A DNA stretch of 44,615 nucleotides. Origin: an uncultured Alphaproteobacteria bacterium. Lineage in GTDB: Bacteria > Pseudomonadota > Alphaproteobacteria > Methylaequorales > Methylaequoraceae. The notes beneath the pieces are model-generated. The model was given only the letters and a program-made list of their open reading frames with translations. It was not told the DNA's origin and did not search any database. The stretch spans positions 1 to 44,615 of the forward strand of contig CACFSX010000006.1 in assembly GCA_902569095.1 (NCBI GenBank), in the 5' to 3' direction. The position numbers and the translations under genes were made by a program. Within the stretch, counting starts at the first letter, position 1. The number at the start of each line of letters is the position of its first letter. Positions 8,245 through 17,414 of this stretch are shown one piece after another.

Positions 8245-10134
8245 GTGCAAAGAGTAAAATATAAAGACGGCATATCAATAATTGTCACGTTATATAATAA
8301 AGAAGAATATATTCTACAAACTTTAAACTCCGCTACAAATCAATTTGAAGAATCTGAAAAATATCAAGTAATTGTTGTAGATGACGGTTCAAAAGACCGT
8401 TCATATAAAATTGCAAAGGATTTCCTTAGGAAAAAAAAAATTGATTACAAAATTTTTACTCAAAGAAATACTGGACCAAGTATCGCGACAAATAATGCTC
8501 TTAAGTTTGTCAAGTATTCCTACATCAAACTTTTAGATGGCGACGATATACTCGCTCCAGATAGTTTGAAATATATGAAATCACAAATGCAAAAAAAAGA
8601 TATCGATCTTTTGTATGGTGATTGGGATTGGAGTCCAGATCCTAACAAATATAATTTCATAAATAATAAGCCTGAATCCTCAGAAATTCAAAATTCATTT
8701 GAAAAGTTTGTTGTAAACGGTTGGGGTGGGTCTAGCAATCTCATGATTAGAACCGAAACTATTTCAGAGGTAAAGGGCTGCGATGAAACTGTTTTTGTTC
8801 AAGATTATTCACTTCCGCTTCGTGTCGCTGGGAATCAATATATTTCAAAAAACTCCAGAAAGTTCAATGTTTTTTCTACTGAGAAAATTATATGTGTTGG
8901 ACCTTCTTTCATAAAAGAAAGAATAATGAGTAATAATGCTCAAACACTTTATGACCTCTCAATAGCAACTCTTAATTTTTTAGAAAAGGCACCATTGGTA
9001 AAAAAAGCCTTAAAAAGGAAGGCGCTAAGAAAGATTGTTGCACGGTGTTTGTCTTGGAGAAGAAGAGTAAATAAAGAAAAACTTTTTAATAAATTTCTTC
9101 TCACATATTTCTTCAGCAAAGTTAACCCAATGATTGATCCTAAAGTTGTTCGTTATCAGGTTTTCAGAACTTGGGTCTCCAATGAAGAAATAAGAAAAAT
9201 CCAAAAAAAGGACAAATCGAAAGTAAAAATTTTAGTTTATGTTGGATTAGACTTGCTGGGAGATGCTTTGTTAAAACTACCTCTTCTTAAATGTCTTAGA
9301 CAAATATTTCCTAATGCACAAATAACGTGGTTAGCAGGAAAAGGAAATTCAATTTTTAGAACCGAGCTAAGTTCTATTGCTTCAGGCCTAATAGATAATA
9401 TTTATGAAGAAGATTTTGGTTCAAATATTCTTGATTTATTTAAAAAAAATAAACTTGGAACTTATGATATCGTTATAGATACTCAAAAAAGATTTTTAAC
9501 CACCCTTATCTTGCAAAAAATTAAAACTAAAATTTTTGTTTCTTCATGTGCAAATTACTTGTTTTCAGATTTAATTCCAGAAAATCCTGACGAAAAAAAT
9601 ATTAGTCAACACTTAGTAAATCTGTCTGAAGTTCTCAGTCCCTCAAAAGTCAAATTTTCAAATCTTAACAATAAGGTTAATAACAATAAAATTGCTATTT
9701 GTCCTGGTGCTTCGGTTATTTGGAAGCGATGGGCCTTTGAAAATTTCATTGATATCGCAGAACATTTAATTAGAAGAAACCTTCTTCCAGTCTTCATTTT
9801 AGGTCCGAAAGAAACTGATCTAGAGAGAAATTTAATTAGAGAGTTTGGGGGGAAGATAAAAATTTTCAAAAGTAATAACCCAATGGAAACAATTAAAATT
9901 GTAAAAAATTGCAAAGCAGGGATAAGTAATGACACAGGATGTGGTCATTTAATTTCCTCAACTGGCACTCCAACCTTAACTCTTTTTGGACCAACTAGTG
10001 CTGAAAAGTTTTCTCCAATTGGTAATCCTCTTCATGTTTCAATATCTTCTCAAAAAACCTTTAAATCTAAAAATATTAATGCTATTCCTGTTAACTTGGT
10101 ACTAAGAAAGTTAAAAACAATAATCGATTATTAA
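8245..10134 (+). CDS. Fused glycosyltransferase: GT2 domain plus GT9 (heptosyltransferase-like) domain
   Basis: 629 residues with two different glycosyltransferase folds. Residues ~8-220 are a family 2 GT-A domain: SIIVTLYNKEEY, VVDDGSKDRS at 44-53 and the metal-binding DGDD at 98-101. Residues ~328-625 resemble ADP-heptose:LPS heptosyltransferase (GT9, GT-B fold): VYVGLDLLGDALLKLPLL, then CPGASVIWKRWAFENF, FILGPKETD, and SNDTGCGHLISSTGTPT. A basic linker of ~100 residues joins them. The start is GTG with AAGGGA upstream; a TGA closes the frame 30 nt earlier. It probably builds lipopolysaccharide or another surface glycan. The acceptor and donor sugars cannot be read from the sequence. Confidence 0.85.
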   Translation: MQRVKYKDGISIIVTLYNKEEYILQTLNSATNQFEESEKYQVIVVDDGSKDRSYKIAKDFLRKKKIDYKIFTQRNTGPSIATNNALKFVKYSYIKLLDGDDILAPDSLKYMKSQMQKKDIDLLYGDWDWSPDPNKYNFINNKPESSEIQNSFEKFVVNGWGGSSNLMIRTETISEVKGCDETVFVQDYSLPLRVAGNQYISKNSRKFNVFSTEKIICVGPSFIKERIMSNNAQTLYDLSIATLNFLEKAPLVKKALKRKALRKIVARCLSWRRRVNKEKLFNKFLLTYFFSKVNPMIDPKVVRYQVFRTWVSNEEIRKIQKKDKSKVKILVYVGLDLLGDALLKLPLLKCLRQIFPNAQITWLAGKGNSIFRTELSSIASGLIDNIYEEDFGSNILDLFKKNKLGTYDIVIDTQKRFLTTLILQKIKTKIFVSSCANYLFSDLIPENPDEKNISQHLVNLSEVLSPSKVKFSNLNNKVNNNKIAICPGASVIWKRWAFENFIDIAEHLIRRNLLPVFILGPKETDLERNLIREFGGKIKIFKSNNPMETIKIVKNCKAGISNDTGCGHLISSTGTPTLTLFGPTSAEKFSPIGNPLHVSISSQKTFKSKNINAIPVNLVLRKLKTIIDY

Positions 10135-10182
10135 AAAGTCTAAAATCATAGTATAGTCCACTCTTATGAAAATATCTTGCTA

Positions 10183-10413
10183 ATGAATAAAATTGCAGAA
10201 GTAAATAAGTGGATAGGTACCATTCTTGTCTTAAGTGGTATACTTTTGACAAACCTTAATTATTATCCTTTAAATATTTTCTTACATGGTTCAGGTGTAA
10301 TATTCTGGAGTGTTAGCGGCTACCTACTAAGGGATAAAGCGATTCTCACAAATTTTGGTTTTCAAATACCAATTTTTGCATTTGGAATAATTAATTTTTT
10401 TTTTTCTAGTTAG
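10183..10413 (+). CDS. Small membrane protein of unknown function
   Basis: 76 residues from the ATG at 10183 (a TTG six bases upstream is also possible). It has three hydrophobic segments, roughly 11-25, 28-45 and 55-76, separated by short polar turns; a basic LLRDKA turn lies near 50. No enzymatic motif is seen. TATAGT at 10152-10157 could be its -10 element. It converges on the PfkB-family kinase, overlapping its 3' end by 8 bp. The length and hydrophobic layout suggest an integral inner-membrane protein; I do not recognise its function. Confidence 0.6.
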   Translation: MNKIAEVNKWIGTILVLSGILLTNLNYYPLNIFLHGSGVIFWSVSGYLLRDKAILTNFGFQIPIFAFGIINFFFSS

Positions 10414-11374
10414 CTAAATTACTTAAAGTCTCTTCTGTTAGTCTTGCTCCGTATTGCTGAATGATCAATGACGCAACTTTACAACCAAATAAAGCAGATT
10501 TTTGTGGCGACTCGCCTTTTAATAACTTGTATAAAAATCCCGCAGCAAACATATCTCCAGCTCCTGTGGTATCTAATACCGATTCAACTTGGAATGAAGG
10601 TATTATTTCAGATCCATGAGAATCAACAACTTCAACACCCTTATCACCCATTGTTTTAAGTAAAATTTCAACTGTCCGTGTTTTTAAAAAATTTAATAAA
10701 TTGTCATTACCTAATAATTCTTTAAATTCATGTTCGTTACCTATTAAAATATTTATCTCAGACTTTAACAGTTTTAGAAAATCATCTCTGTACATCTTCA
10801 CTAAGTTTGGATCAGATAGTGAAAAAACTATTTTAATTTTTTTAATCTTCGCAAATTCGATAGCCTTATAGATTGCCTCTCTTGCACTTTCTGAACTCCA
10901 TAGGTAACCTTCAATTAATAAATAATCTATATCATTAAAAAAATCAGATTTTATATCCTCTTTCCCAAGGGTCGTGCTAGCTCCTAAGAAGGTTTGCATT
11001 GATCGTTCGCCGTCTGGTGAAACAAAAACTATACATCTTGCAGTCGGCAAACCTTGGGTGGATTGTTTGCAAAGAAATTTAGTTTTAGTTTTTTCCATAT
11101 CTGAAATAAATTCGTCGCCAAGCTCATCGTCCCTGACTTTTCCACAGAAAAATGAATTTAATCCTAGAAGTGAGATTCCCACCATTGTATTTGCAACTGA
11201 TCCGCCAGAATCTTTTTTTATTGGGTTGATTTCTTTTAAAATCTTATCAGATACATTCTGATCAACCAAAGTCATAGCCCCTTTTGTTAAATTTGCACTT
11301 GTCAGAAAATCGTCTGAAACAGAGGACACAATATCTAAAACAGCATTTCCCATTCCTAAAATTTTTTTATTCAT
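10406..11374 (-). CDS. PfkB-family carbohydrate/nucleoside kinase, probably adenosine kinase
   Basis: 322 residues from the ATG at 11374, chosen because AAAGGA lies about 10 nt upstream and the family N-terminus (KKILGMGNAVLDIV) begins there. PfkB hallmarks are the early GGSVANTMVGISLLG substrate-binding segment and the late DTTGAGDMFAAGFLY anion hole with catalytic Asp. The IGNEHEF segment is also typical. The overall pattern is closest to bacterial adenosine kinases, which make AMP from adenosine, but ribokinase-like sugar kinases cannot be excluded. The gene is divergent from the DUF2244 gene. Confidence 0.85.
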   Translation of the reverse strand: MNKKILGMGNAVLDIVSSVSDDFLTSANLTKGAMTLVDQNVSDKILKEINPIKKDSGGSVANTMVGISLLGLNSFFCGKVRDDELGDEFISDMEKTKTKFLCKQSTQGLPTARCIVFVSPDGERSMQTFLGASTTLGKEDIKSDFFNDIDYLLIEGYLWSSESAREAIYKAIEFAKIKKIKIVFSLSDPNLVKMYRDDFLKLLKSEINILIGNEHEFKELLGNDNLLNFLKTRTVEILLKTMGDKGVEVVDSHGSEIIPSFQVESVLDTTGAGDMFAAGFLYKLLKGESPQKSALFGCKVASLIIQQYGARLTEETLSNLAN

Positions 11375-11480
11375 AAAATTTTTTCCTTTATAATTTAAAT
11401 TTAGATAGTATAAAATTTCAAACACATTTCACAGAAATTTAACTTTAAAAAATAAAAAAAATTATTTATATATTATTACT

Positions 11481-11957
11481 ATGGAAAAAGCATTTCTGGA
11501 CATAACCGTACTTCCTTACAGAAGTTTATCCAAAAAAGGATTCAGAAATTTGATGATTATTGTCTCACTAATTTTTTTTCTCGTTGGGGTTTACTTCTGG
11601 TATATAGGAGCATGGCCAGTTTTCGGTTTTTTAGGGTTAGACGTATTACTTCTGTACTATGCCTTTAAAATAAACTACAAATCTGGTGAAATTTTTGAAA
11701 CTGTCAAAATTATTCAACAAAACTTACTTATTACGCGAAATTTTCCATCTGGAAAAAAACAAACTTGGAACCTTGAACCTTATTGGACAAAAGTTGAGAT
11801 ATCTAATCCAGCAAGACACCAACATAATTTAATAGTAAAGTCTAAAGACAAGGTCGTTCTTCTAGGTTCGTTTCTAAATTATAATGATAAAAGGAAACTT
11901 CGCACACAAATTGAATCGGCATTACAACTTTTAAATAACAAAATGAGTAAGATCTGA
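11481..11957 (+). CDS. DUF2244 family membrane protein
   Basis: 158 residues. The N-terminal TVLPYRSLSKKGF motif is the conserved opening of DUF2244 proteins. Two transmembrane helices (about 24-44 and 47-65) follow, then a cytoplasmic beta-rich domain with the ARHQHNLIVKSKDKVVLLGSFL region. Function is unknown. The gene likely starts a leaderless or near-leaderless message: TATATT (11469-11474) ends 6 nt before the ATG and no Shine-Dalgarno is present. Its TGA stop overlaps the apparent CTG start of the EamA transporter (CTGA). Confidence 0.85.
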   Translation: MEKAFLDITVLPYRSLSKKGFRNLMIIVSLIFFLVGVYFWYIGAWPVFGFLGLDVLLLYYAFKINYKSGEIFETVKIIQQNLLITRNFPSGKKQTWNLEPYWTKVEISNPARHQHNLIVKSKDKVVLLGSFLNYNDKRKLRTQIESALQLLNNKMSKI

Positions 11958-12868
11958 AAAATTTAAATTTAACCTTTCAGAGCTACATATCATTAATTTT
12001 ACTGTCAGCAATTTGGGGAAGTTCATTCCTATTCATTAAAATAAGTATTGTAAGCATTCCTCCTAGTCTTTTGACTTTTTATAGACTTTTTGTTGCTTCA
12101 CTGTTTCTCATTTGTTTTTGTAAAAAAGGATTTCTTAAAGGCATTTTCGCCAATAATAAAAAACTACTATTTGGCGTTGCGATTTTTGGGAATGTCCTTC
12201 CCTTTAATTTAATAAGTTTAAGCGAAATTTACGTGGAAAGTATCGTTGCTGCTTCTCTTATTGGGACAATGCCACTTTTTACATATATAATTGCTTATTT
12301 TATATCAAAAAATAAAAGTCTAGATTTGATAAGTATTATAGGTTTATTATTCGGCTTTATTGGTATGTTAATTTTTATAAATCCATTTGGAATCTCACTT
12401 GAATCTGTAGCGTTTAATTTTTCTTTATTAATAATATTGTCAGCTTTTTTTTACGGACTATCAGCGAATTTTGTAAAGAAAATACAAGACAACTCTCCAA
12501 TTGAAATTGCTGCCTTTACGACTATTTTAGCAATGTTATTAGCTTTTCCTATTTTTATTCTTAATTTTATTTCTTTAAACAATTTTGAAAAACAATTATT
12601 ACTTAATATTTCATTTGAGAGTTTTCTCTCAGCGACAGTATTGGGAATTGTATGTACTGGATTTGCAATTTTGGTTTTTTTTAATCTTATCAAGATCAAA
12701 TCAGCTGTTTTTGCGAGTCAAAGTAATTTTCTTATTCCATGCTTTGGGTCTTTGTGGGGATATATTTTTTTGGATGAAAACTTAACTGAAAATATGATCT
12801 ATGGTCTTCTTTTAATTGTAATTGGAGGATGGGTGACAAATCGTTCAATGTTTGTAAAGAGCAATTAA
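11954..12868 (+). CDS. EamA/DMT-family permease, apparent CTG start
   Basis: 304-residue drug/metabolite-transporter-type protein with about ten membrane helices in two EamA repeats. The first helix (SLILLSAIWGSSFLFIKI) is encoded before any ATG, GTG or TTG. The only plausible near-cognate start after the in-frame TAA at 11948 is CTG at 11954, which overlaps the upstream TGA. The next possible start, TTG at 12071, would delete helix one and its conserved WGSSF. The substrate is unknown. The gene ends 1 bp from the convergent lipoprotein gene. Confidence 0.8.
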   Translation: MKNLNLTFQSYISLILLSAIWGSSFLFIKISIVSIPPSLLTFYRLFVASLFLICFCKKGFLKGIFANNKKLLFGVAIFGNVLPFNLISLSEIYVESIVAASLIGTMPLFTYIIAYFISKNKSLDLISIIGLLFGFIGMLIFINPFGISLESVAFNFSLLIILSAFFYGLSANFVKKIQDNSPIEIAAFTTILAMLLAFPIFILNFISLNNFEKQLLLNISFESFLSATVLGIVCTGFAILVFFNLIKIKSAVFASQSNFLIPCFGSLWGYIFLDENLTENMIYGLLLIVIGGWVTNRSMFVKSN

Positions 12869-12869
12869 C

Positions 12870-13430
12870 CTACTTATTCTGATTTAGTTTCTTAAATTCG
12901 TCAGGAATATCACCTACATCATATTCTTCGTATTCCGTGACGGGTCTTATCTCATTTTCATCTGTCACTTGGTATACGAATTTAACAGCATTTTGAAAAT
13001 TAAATCTAGCTACATCTAGATTTCGCTCTGCAAAGGAAACTGAACCCCCAAGCCATGCATTGTCTTCAAGAGCGTTGGTTGCGGCTATTAATAGTTCAGA
13101 TACTTCAATTAAGGAATTATGAACTTCGTTTAATTTAGCTGAATTAGGAATATTGAGCTTTCTTAAATCGTCTGGTCTACCAAACGACTTTAGATGCCCT
13201 TGTATTAATTCTTCGGCCTCCTTGAAATGATCTTCGTCTGCTCTGTCATTTCTTAGGTTAAAAGCGTCCAACAATCTACCTTGAAGGATAATTGCATTTC
13301 CTAAATGGCCAAGCCTAATATCCATAATTTCTTTGTATTCTTTTAGGTCAGTTTCAGAAACTTTATTTTCGCATGAAACAATTAAAAAAAATAAAATTAG
13401 AAAAATATTTAGTTTTTTATAAAAAAACAT
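12870..13430 (-). CDS. Predicted lipoprotein of unknown function
   Basis: 186 residues from the ATG at 13430, two bases after the dapB stop; an earlier in-frame start would lie inside dapB. The N-terminus is a lipoprotein signal with lipobox IVSC, giving a mature protein beginning Cys-Glu-Asn. The rest is soluble, mainly helical, and acidic near the end (TEYEEYDVGDIPDEF). I recognise no domain. The close spacing behind dapB suggests co-transcription with dapB and perhaps dnaKJ. An envelope role is likely from the signal alone. Confidence 0.75.
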   Translation of the reverse strand: MFFYKKLNIFLILFFLIVSCENKVSETDLKEYKEIMDIRLGHLGNAIILQGRLLDAFNLRNDRADEDHFKEAEELIQGHLKSFGRPDDLRKLNIPNSAKLNEVHNSLIEVSELLIAATNALEDNAWLGGSVSFAERNLDVARFNFQNAVKFVYQVTDENEIRPVTEYEEYDVGDIPDEFKKLNQNK

Positions 13431-13432
13431 AA

Positions 13433-14215
13433 CTACTCTTTTAGCATATCTGAAATTGTATACAAGCCTGCCTTTTTTTGGTGCAACCAACTAGCAGCCT
13501 TTAAAGCTCCAACTGAAAAAATTTTTCTACTTGATGCTATATGTTTTAATTCAATTCTTTCTCCATTTAAAAAAAAATAAACTGTGTGTTCTCCTATTAC
13601 ATCTCCACCTCGGATCGAAGCAAAACCAATCTCATTCTTTCCTCTCGCTTTATTTTTATTTTCTTCTCTATATGAAAACTTAGCAATTTCTTTAAAACCC
13701 TCTTGAACTGACTTAGCAAGAGAAATAGCCGTTCCAGACGGTATATCTTTTTTTTTGTTGTGATGAATTTCAACTATCTCAATATCAGACTGAGAAGAAA
13801 TATTTTTAGAAGCAGCCTTAATTAAATTTTTCATTAAATTTATTCCAATGCTCATATTAAATGATCGTAAAACTTTTCTGCCATTAACTAATCCCTGAAA
13901 TTTCTTCTCTTCTGTTTTAGTGTATCCAGTAGTTCCAGTCACTAAAGCTGTTTTTGTTTTTAAATCATGCATAACCTTCAATAAATTGATGGTAGCTGAG
14001 GGAATGGTAAAATCGATAATAACGTCACTGCTTTTGATTAAGTTATTTATATCATCTCCAATCACGATACCTGAGACTGTTTTTCCAACATCTTTATGCT
14101 TTCCCTTTTCGCATAAGACAGCGAGTTCTAATGAATTGAAATTTTCAATTTGTTCTAAAAGATCGCTCCCCATTCTTCCCCCGGGACCAAAAATTCCAAT
14201 TTTAATTTTTTTCAT
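13433..14215 (-). CDS. dapB: 4-hydroxy-tetrahydrodipicolinate reductase DapB
   Basis: 260-residue NAD(P)H-dependent reductase of the lysine and diaminopimelate pathway. The dinucleotide-binding motif is GIFGPGGRMG at residues 7-16. IDFTIPSAT (near 70) and VTGTTGY (near 93) line the cofactor pocket. EIHHNKKKDIPSGTA (about 145-160) holds the catalytic His and Lys. Length matches the family. It lies 9 bp downstream of dnaJ on the same strand, an arrangement common in alphaproteobacteria. Confidence 0.97.
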   Translation of the reverse strand: MKKIKIGIFGPGGRMGSDLLEQIENFNSLELAVLCEKGKHKDVGKTVSGIVIGDDINNLIKSSDVIIDFTIPSATINLLKVMHDLKTKTALVTGTTGYTKTEEKKFQGLVNGRKVLRSFNMSIGINLMKNLIKAASKNISSQSDIEIVEIHHNKKKDIPSGTAISLAKSVQEGFKEIAKFSYREENKNKARGKNEIGFASIRGGDVIGEHTVYFFLNGERIELKHIASSRKIFSVGALKAASWLHQKKAGLYTISDMLKE

Positions 14216-14224
14216 TTTACAACT

Positions 14225-15346
14225 TTAGGTTAAACCATCCCAAAAGTCTTTTACTTTTGAGAAAAAACCCGACTTCTCTGGACTATTATTTTGATTAAGC
14301 TCTTTATTGAATTCATTGAGTAGTCTTTTCTGATTTTCTGATAAATTTTTTGGAATTTCAACTATTAAAGAAATGATCATATCACCAAATGATGTTGACC
14401 TAATTGTTGGCATTCCTTTTCCATTTAACCTGAATTGATCACCATGCTGAGAACCAGCTGGAACTTTTACTTTAACTTTTCCCCCTGAAACTGTTGGAAC
14501 TTCAACAGAACCTCCAAGCGATGCGTCAACAATGGAAATTGGAACGTTGCAAAATATCTCAGTACCATTTCTTCCAAAAATTGTATGTTCAGGCATACTT
14601 ACAAACAAATAGAGATCTCCTGGTGATGAGCCGTTTTGGCCTACAGCACCCTCTCCAGAAAGTCTAATTCTGCTTCCATCCTCAACTCCAGCAGGAATAT
14701 TCACTTCAAGTTTTCTATTTTTTCTTCTTCTTCCCTCTCCACTACATGTATTACAGGGATCAGTAATTACCTGTCCTGCGCCACCACAAGAGGAGCACGT
14801 TCGTTCAACAGTGAAAAAACCCTGAGAAGCTCTTGTTCTTCCTGACCCTCCACAAACATCACAGTCTCTCAGTCCGTTCCCTTTTTCAGAGCCTGAACCA
14901 TTACAGTCGCTACATCTTATAAGGGTATCAAAAGAAATTTCTTTTTTTGTTCCAGTATAAGCTTCCCTTAAATCAACATCTATTTCGTATTTTAAATCTT
15001 GCCCTCTTTGTTCCCTTCTTTTTGAAGACCTTCCGCCTAGATCACCAAAGAAGTCCTCAAATATGTCGGAAAAATTCCCAAATCCTCCACCAAAACCTTC
15101 GGAGAACCCTCCACCAGTTTGTGAAAAGGCATCATGTCCATAAGTATCATAAGCTTCTTTTTTTTCTGGGTTAGATAGGACCTCATAAGCCTCTGAGATT
15201 TCTTTGAACTTAGTCTCAGCCTCTTGATCACCCTGATTTTTATCAGGGTGATATTTCATAGCTAACTTGCGGTATGAACTCTTGATAGTTGCAGAATCGG
15301 AATCCTTAGAAACACCAAGGACATCATAATAATCATTTTTTGGCAT
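14225..15346 (-). CDS. dnaJ: Chaperone protein DnaJ
   Basis: 373-residue Hsp40. The J domain is at 1-70 with HPD in MKYHPDKN. A Gly/Phe-rich region (about 75-105) follows, then four CxxCxGxG zinc motifs between about 145 and 210 (CSDCNGSG, CDVCGGSG, CSSCGGAG, CNTCSGEG), then the C-terminal substrate-binding domains. It stimulates DnaK ATPase and delivers unfolded clients. The gene starts 12 bp after dnaK, so the two are almost certainly co-transcribed. Confidence 0.98.
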   Translation of the reverse strand: MPKNDYYDVLGVSKDSDSATIKSSYRKLAMKYHPDKNQGDQEAETKFKEISEAYEVLSNPEKKEAYDTYGHDAFSQTGGGFSEGFGGGFGNFSDIFEDFFGDLGGRSSKRREQRGQDLKYEIDVDLREAYTGTKKEISFDTLIRCSDCNGSGSEKGNGLRDCDVCGGSGRTRASQGFFTVERTCSSCGGAGQVITDPCNTCSGEGRRRKNRKLEVNIPAGVEDGSRIRLSGEGAVGQNGSSPGDLYLFVSMPEHTIFGRNGTEIFCNVPISIVDASLGGSVEVPTVSGGKVKVKVPAGSQHGDQFRLNGKGMPTIRSTSFGDMIISLIVEIPKNLSENQKRLLNEFNKELNQNNSPEKSGFFSKVKDFWDGLT

Positions 15347-15358
15347 ATTACTAAAGAG

Positions 15359-17341
15359 TTATGCTGATTTTTCCTTTTTATCACCGTCATCTTTTTTTGA
15401 TTTCTTTTCGGTGACATCCTCAAAGTCAGCATCCATTACTTCGGGATCTTTTTTACCTTGTTTCTTTTTATCTTTTCCTTTGCCTGGTTGATTTTTTTCT
15501 CCTGTTTCTTTGGTTTCTTTTGCGGCTTTTTCCTGAGCCTCCTTGTACATTATTTCACCTAATTTCATTGAATCTTGAATTAGTGAGTCAGTTTTTTCTT
15601 TCAAAACTTTAATGTCGACCTTTTCATCTTTTAGAGTTTCTTTTAGAGTTTCCAATGATTTTTCGATTTTTTCTTTATCTTCTTTTGGGATTTTGGAACC
15701 ATGTTCTTTTAAACTCTTCTCAGTACTATGTATGATTGAATCAGCGTTATTTCTGGCTTCAATAGTTTCTAGCTTTTTTTTGTCAGCGTCTGCATTGGCT
15801 TCAGCATCTTTTACCATCTTATCAATTTCTTCATCAGATAAGCCGCCAGAAGCTTTAATCTGAATTTGGTGTTCTTTGCCTGTTGCTTTGTCTTTTGCTG
15901 ACACTTTAACTATTCCATTGGCATCAATGTCGAATGTAACTTCAATTTGAGGTGAACCTTTTGGCGCAGGGGGGATTCCAACAAGATCGAACTGACCGAG
16001 TAACTTGTTGTCAGCTGCTATTTGTCTTTCGCCTTGAAAAACTCTAATTGTAACAGCGGATTGGTTATCATCAGCAGTTGAGAAAATTTGGCTCTTATTT
16101 GTTGGGATCGTGGTGTTTTTTTCAATTAATTTTGTAAATACACCTCCAAGAGTTTCAATACCCAGAGATAATGGAGTTACGTCAAGCAATAAAACATCTT
16201 TTACATCACCGGACAAAACACCTCCCTGAACTGCAGCACCTAGTGCCACAACTTCGTCTGGATTCACACTTCTATTAGGTTCTTTTCCGAAAAAATTTTT
16301 TACTGCTTCAATAACTTTTGGCATTCTAGTCATGCCTCCAACTAAAATAACGTCGTTAATTTCTCCAGCGCTTAAGCCCGCATCTTTGAGTGCTTTTTTG
16401 CATGGCTCAATTGACTTTTCAATTAGATCTGATACCAAAGTTTCAAATTTAGATCTTGAAAGTTTTATGTTTAAATGCTTTGGGCCTGACGCATCTGCTG
16501 TAATAAAAGGAAGGTTTACTTCGGTTTGAGGAGTGGTAGAAAGTTCAATTTTTGCCTTTTCTGCTGCTTCTTTCAACCTTTGAAGAGCAAGTTTATCAGT
16601 TTTTAAGTCGATTGATTGTTCTTTTTTAAACTCTGATGCAAAATAGTCTATCAATACATTATCAAAATCTTCACCACCAAGTTTTGTATCTCCATTAGTT
16701 GCTTTGACTTCAAAAACTCCATCACCGATTTCTAATATTGAGACATCAAATGTTCCGCCTCCGAGATCATAGACTGCAACGGTTCCAGTTTTCTTTTTAT
16801 CTAAGCCATATGCAAGTGCTGCGGCTGTTGGTTCATTAATAATTCTTTTAACATCCAAGCCTGCAATCTTTCCTGCATCTTTAGTCGCTTGTCTTTGAGC
16901 GTCATTAAAATAAGCAGGAACTGTTATCACTGCCTCCTTTACAGGTTTTCCAAGAAACTTTTCGGCTGTTTCTTTCATTTTTTGTAAAATCATGGCACTT
17001 ATCTGACTTGGCGAATATTTCTTATCGTCTATTAAAACCCATGCATCATCATTCTCCCCTGCAACGATTTTATAGGGAAGAACATCAGAGTCCTTTTTAA
17101 CGGAAGGATCATCCATTCTTCTGCCGACCAATCTTTTTATAGCAAATAATGTTTTTTCAGGGTTAGTAACAGCCTGCCTTTTAGCTGATTGTCCAACTAA
17201 TTGTTCATTATTCTCTGCAAACGCAACCATCGAAGGGGTTGTTCGCGAACCTTCCACATTTTCTATAACTTTTGGTTCTTTGCCATCCATAATGGCAACG
17301 CATGAATTTGTTGTACCGAGGTCTATGCCTATAACTGTCAT
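15359..17341 (-). CDS. dnaK: Chaperone protein DnaK (Hsp70)
   Basis: 660-residue Hsp70. The ATPase domain shows [10 protein letters not shown] at 4-13, [10 protein letters not shown] near 195 and GGMTRMP near 340. The substrate-binding domain follows, with [14 protein letters not shown] near 390. The C-terminal tail is unusually rich in charged residues: a Lys-rich stretch (about 600-630) then DADFEDV and a further ~18 charged residues, beyond the usual EEVK-type end. AAGGAG stands before the ATG. The promoter region carries a large inverted repeat (see 17377-17414). Confidence 0.98.
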   Translation of the reverse strand: MTVIGIDLGTTNSCVAIMDGKEPKVIENVEGSRTTPSMVAFAENNEQLVGQSAKRQAVTNPEKTLFAIKRLVGRRMDDPSVKKDSDVLPYKIVAGENDDAWVLIDDKKYSPSQISAMILQKMKETAEKFLGKPVKEAVITVPAYFNDAQRQATKDAGKIAGLDVKRIINEPTAAALAYGLDKKKTGTVAVYDLGGGTFDVSILEIGDGVFEVKATNGDTKLGGEDFDNVLIDYFASEFKKEQSIDLKTDKLALQRLKEAAEKAKIELSTTPQTEVNLPFITADASGPKHLNIKLSRSKFETLVSDLIEKSIEPCKKALKDAGLSAGEINDVILVGGMTRMPKVIEAVKNFFGKEPNRSVNPDEVVALGAAVQGGVLSGDVKDVLLLDVTPLSLGIETLGGVFTKLIEKNTTIPTNKSQIFSTADDNQSAVTIRVFQGERQIAADNKLLGQFDLVGIPPAPKGSPQIEVTFDIDANGIVKVSAKDKATGKEHQIQIKASGGLSDEEIDKMVKDAEANADADKKKLETIEARNNADSIIHSTEKSLKEHGSKIPKEDKEKIEKSLETLKETLKDEKVDIKVLKEKTDSLIQDSMKLGEIMYKEAQEKAAKETKETGEKNQPGKGKDKKKQGKKDPEVMDADFEDVTEKKSKKDDGDKKEKSA

Positions 17342-17376
17342 ATTGTGCTCCTTTTCTTCCTGGTTATAATGGACAG

Positions 17377-17414
17377 AATTAATATTTAACCCTTAAAGGC
17401 ATTAAATATTAATT
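17377..17414. promoter_or_regulatory. 13-bp perfect inverted repeat in the dnaK/alkB intergenic region
   Basis: AATTAATATTTAA (17377-17389) and its exact reverse complement TTAAATATTAATT (17402-17414) flank a 12-nt spacer that itself contains CCTTAAAGG, a second small palindrome. On the minus strand the dyad sits just upstream of a -10-like CATTATAA (about 17371-17364), so it would overlap the -35 region of the dnaK promoter. It does not match the CIRCE operator of HrcA. I infer an operator or activator site, or a structured DNA element. The same 127-bp gap holds TATAAT (17365-17370) on the plus strand, but far from alkB. Confidence 0.6.

Noticed and set aside
8214-8264. 16-codon ORF (MRRRKIKGIFSAKSKI) before the glycosyltransferase
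   Set aside because: Very short and overlapping the GTG start in another frame; GAGGAG-like sequence is inside it, but there is no evidence of a product.
11413-11440. AAATTTC-N14-GAAATTT inverted repeat between the PfkB kinase and DUF2244 genes
   Set aside because: Seven-bp low-complexity arms with a long spacer are expected by chance in such AT-rich sequence.
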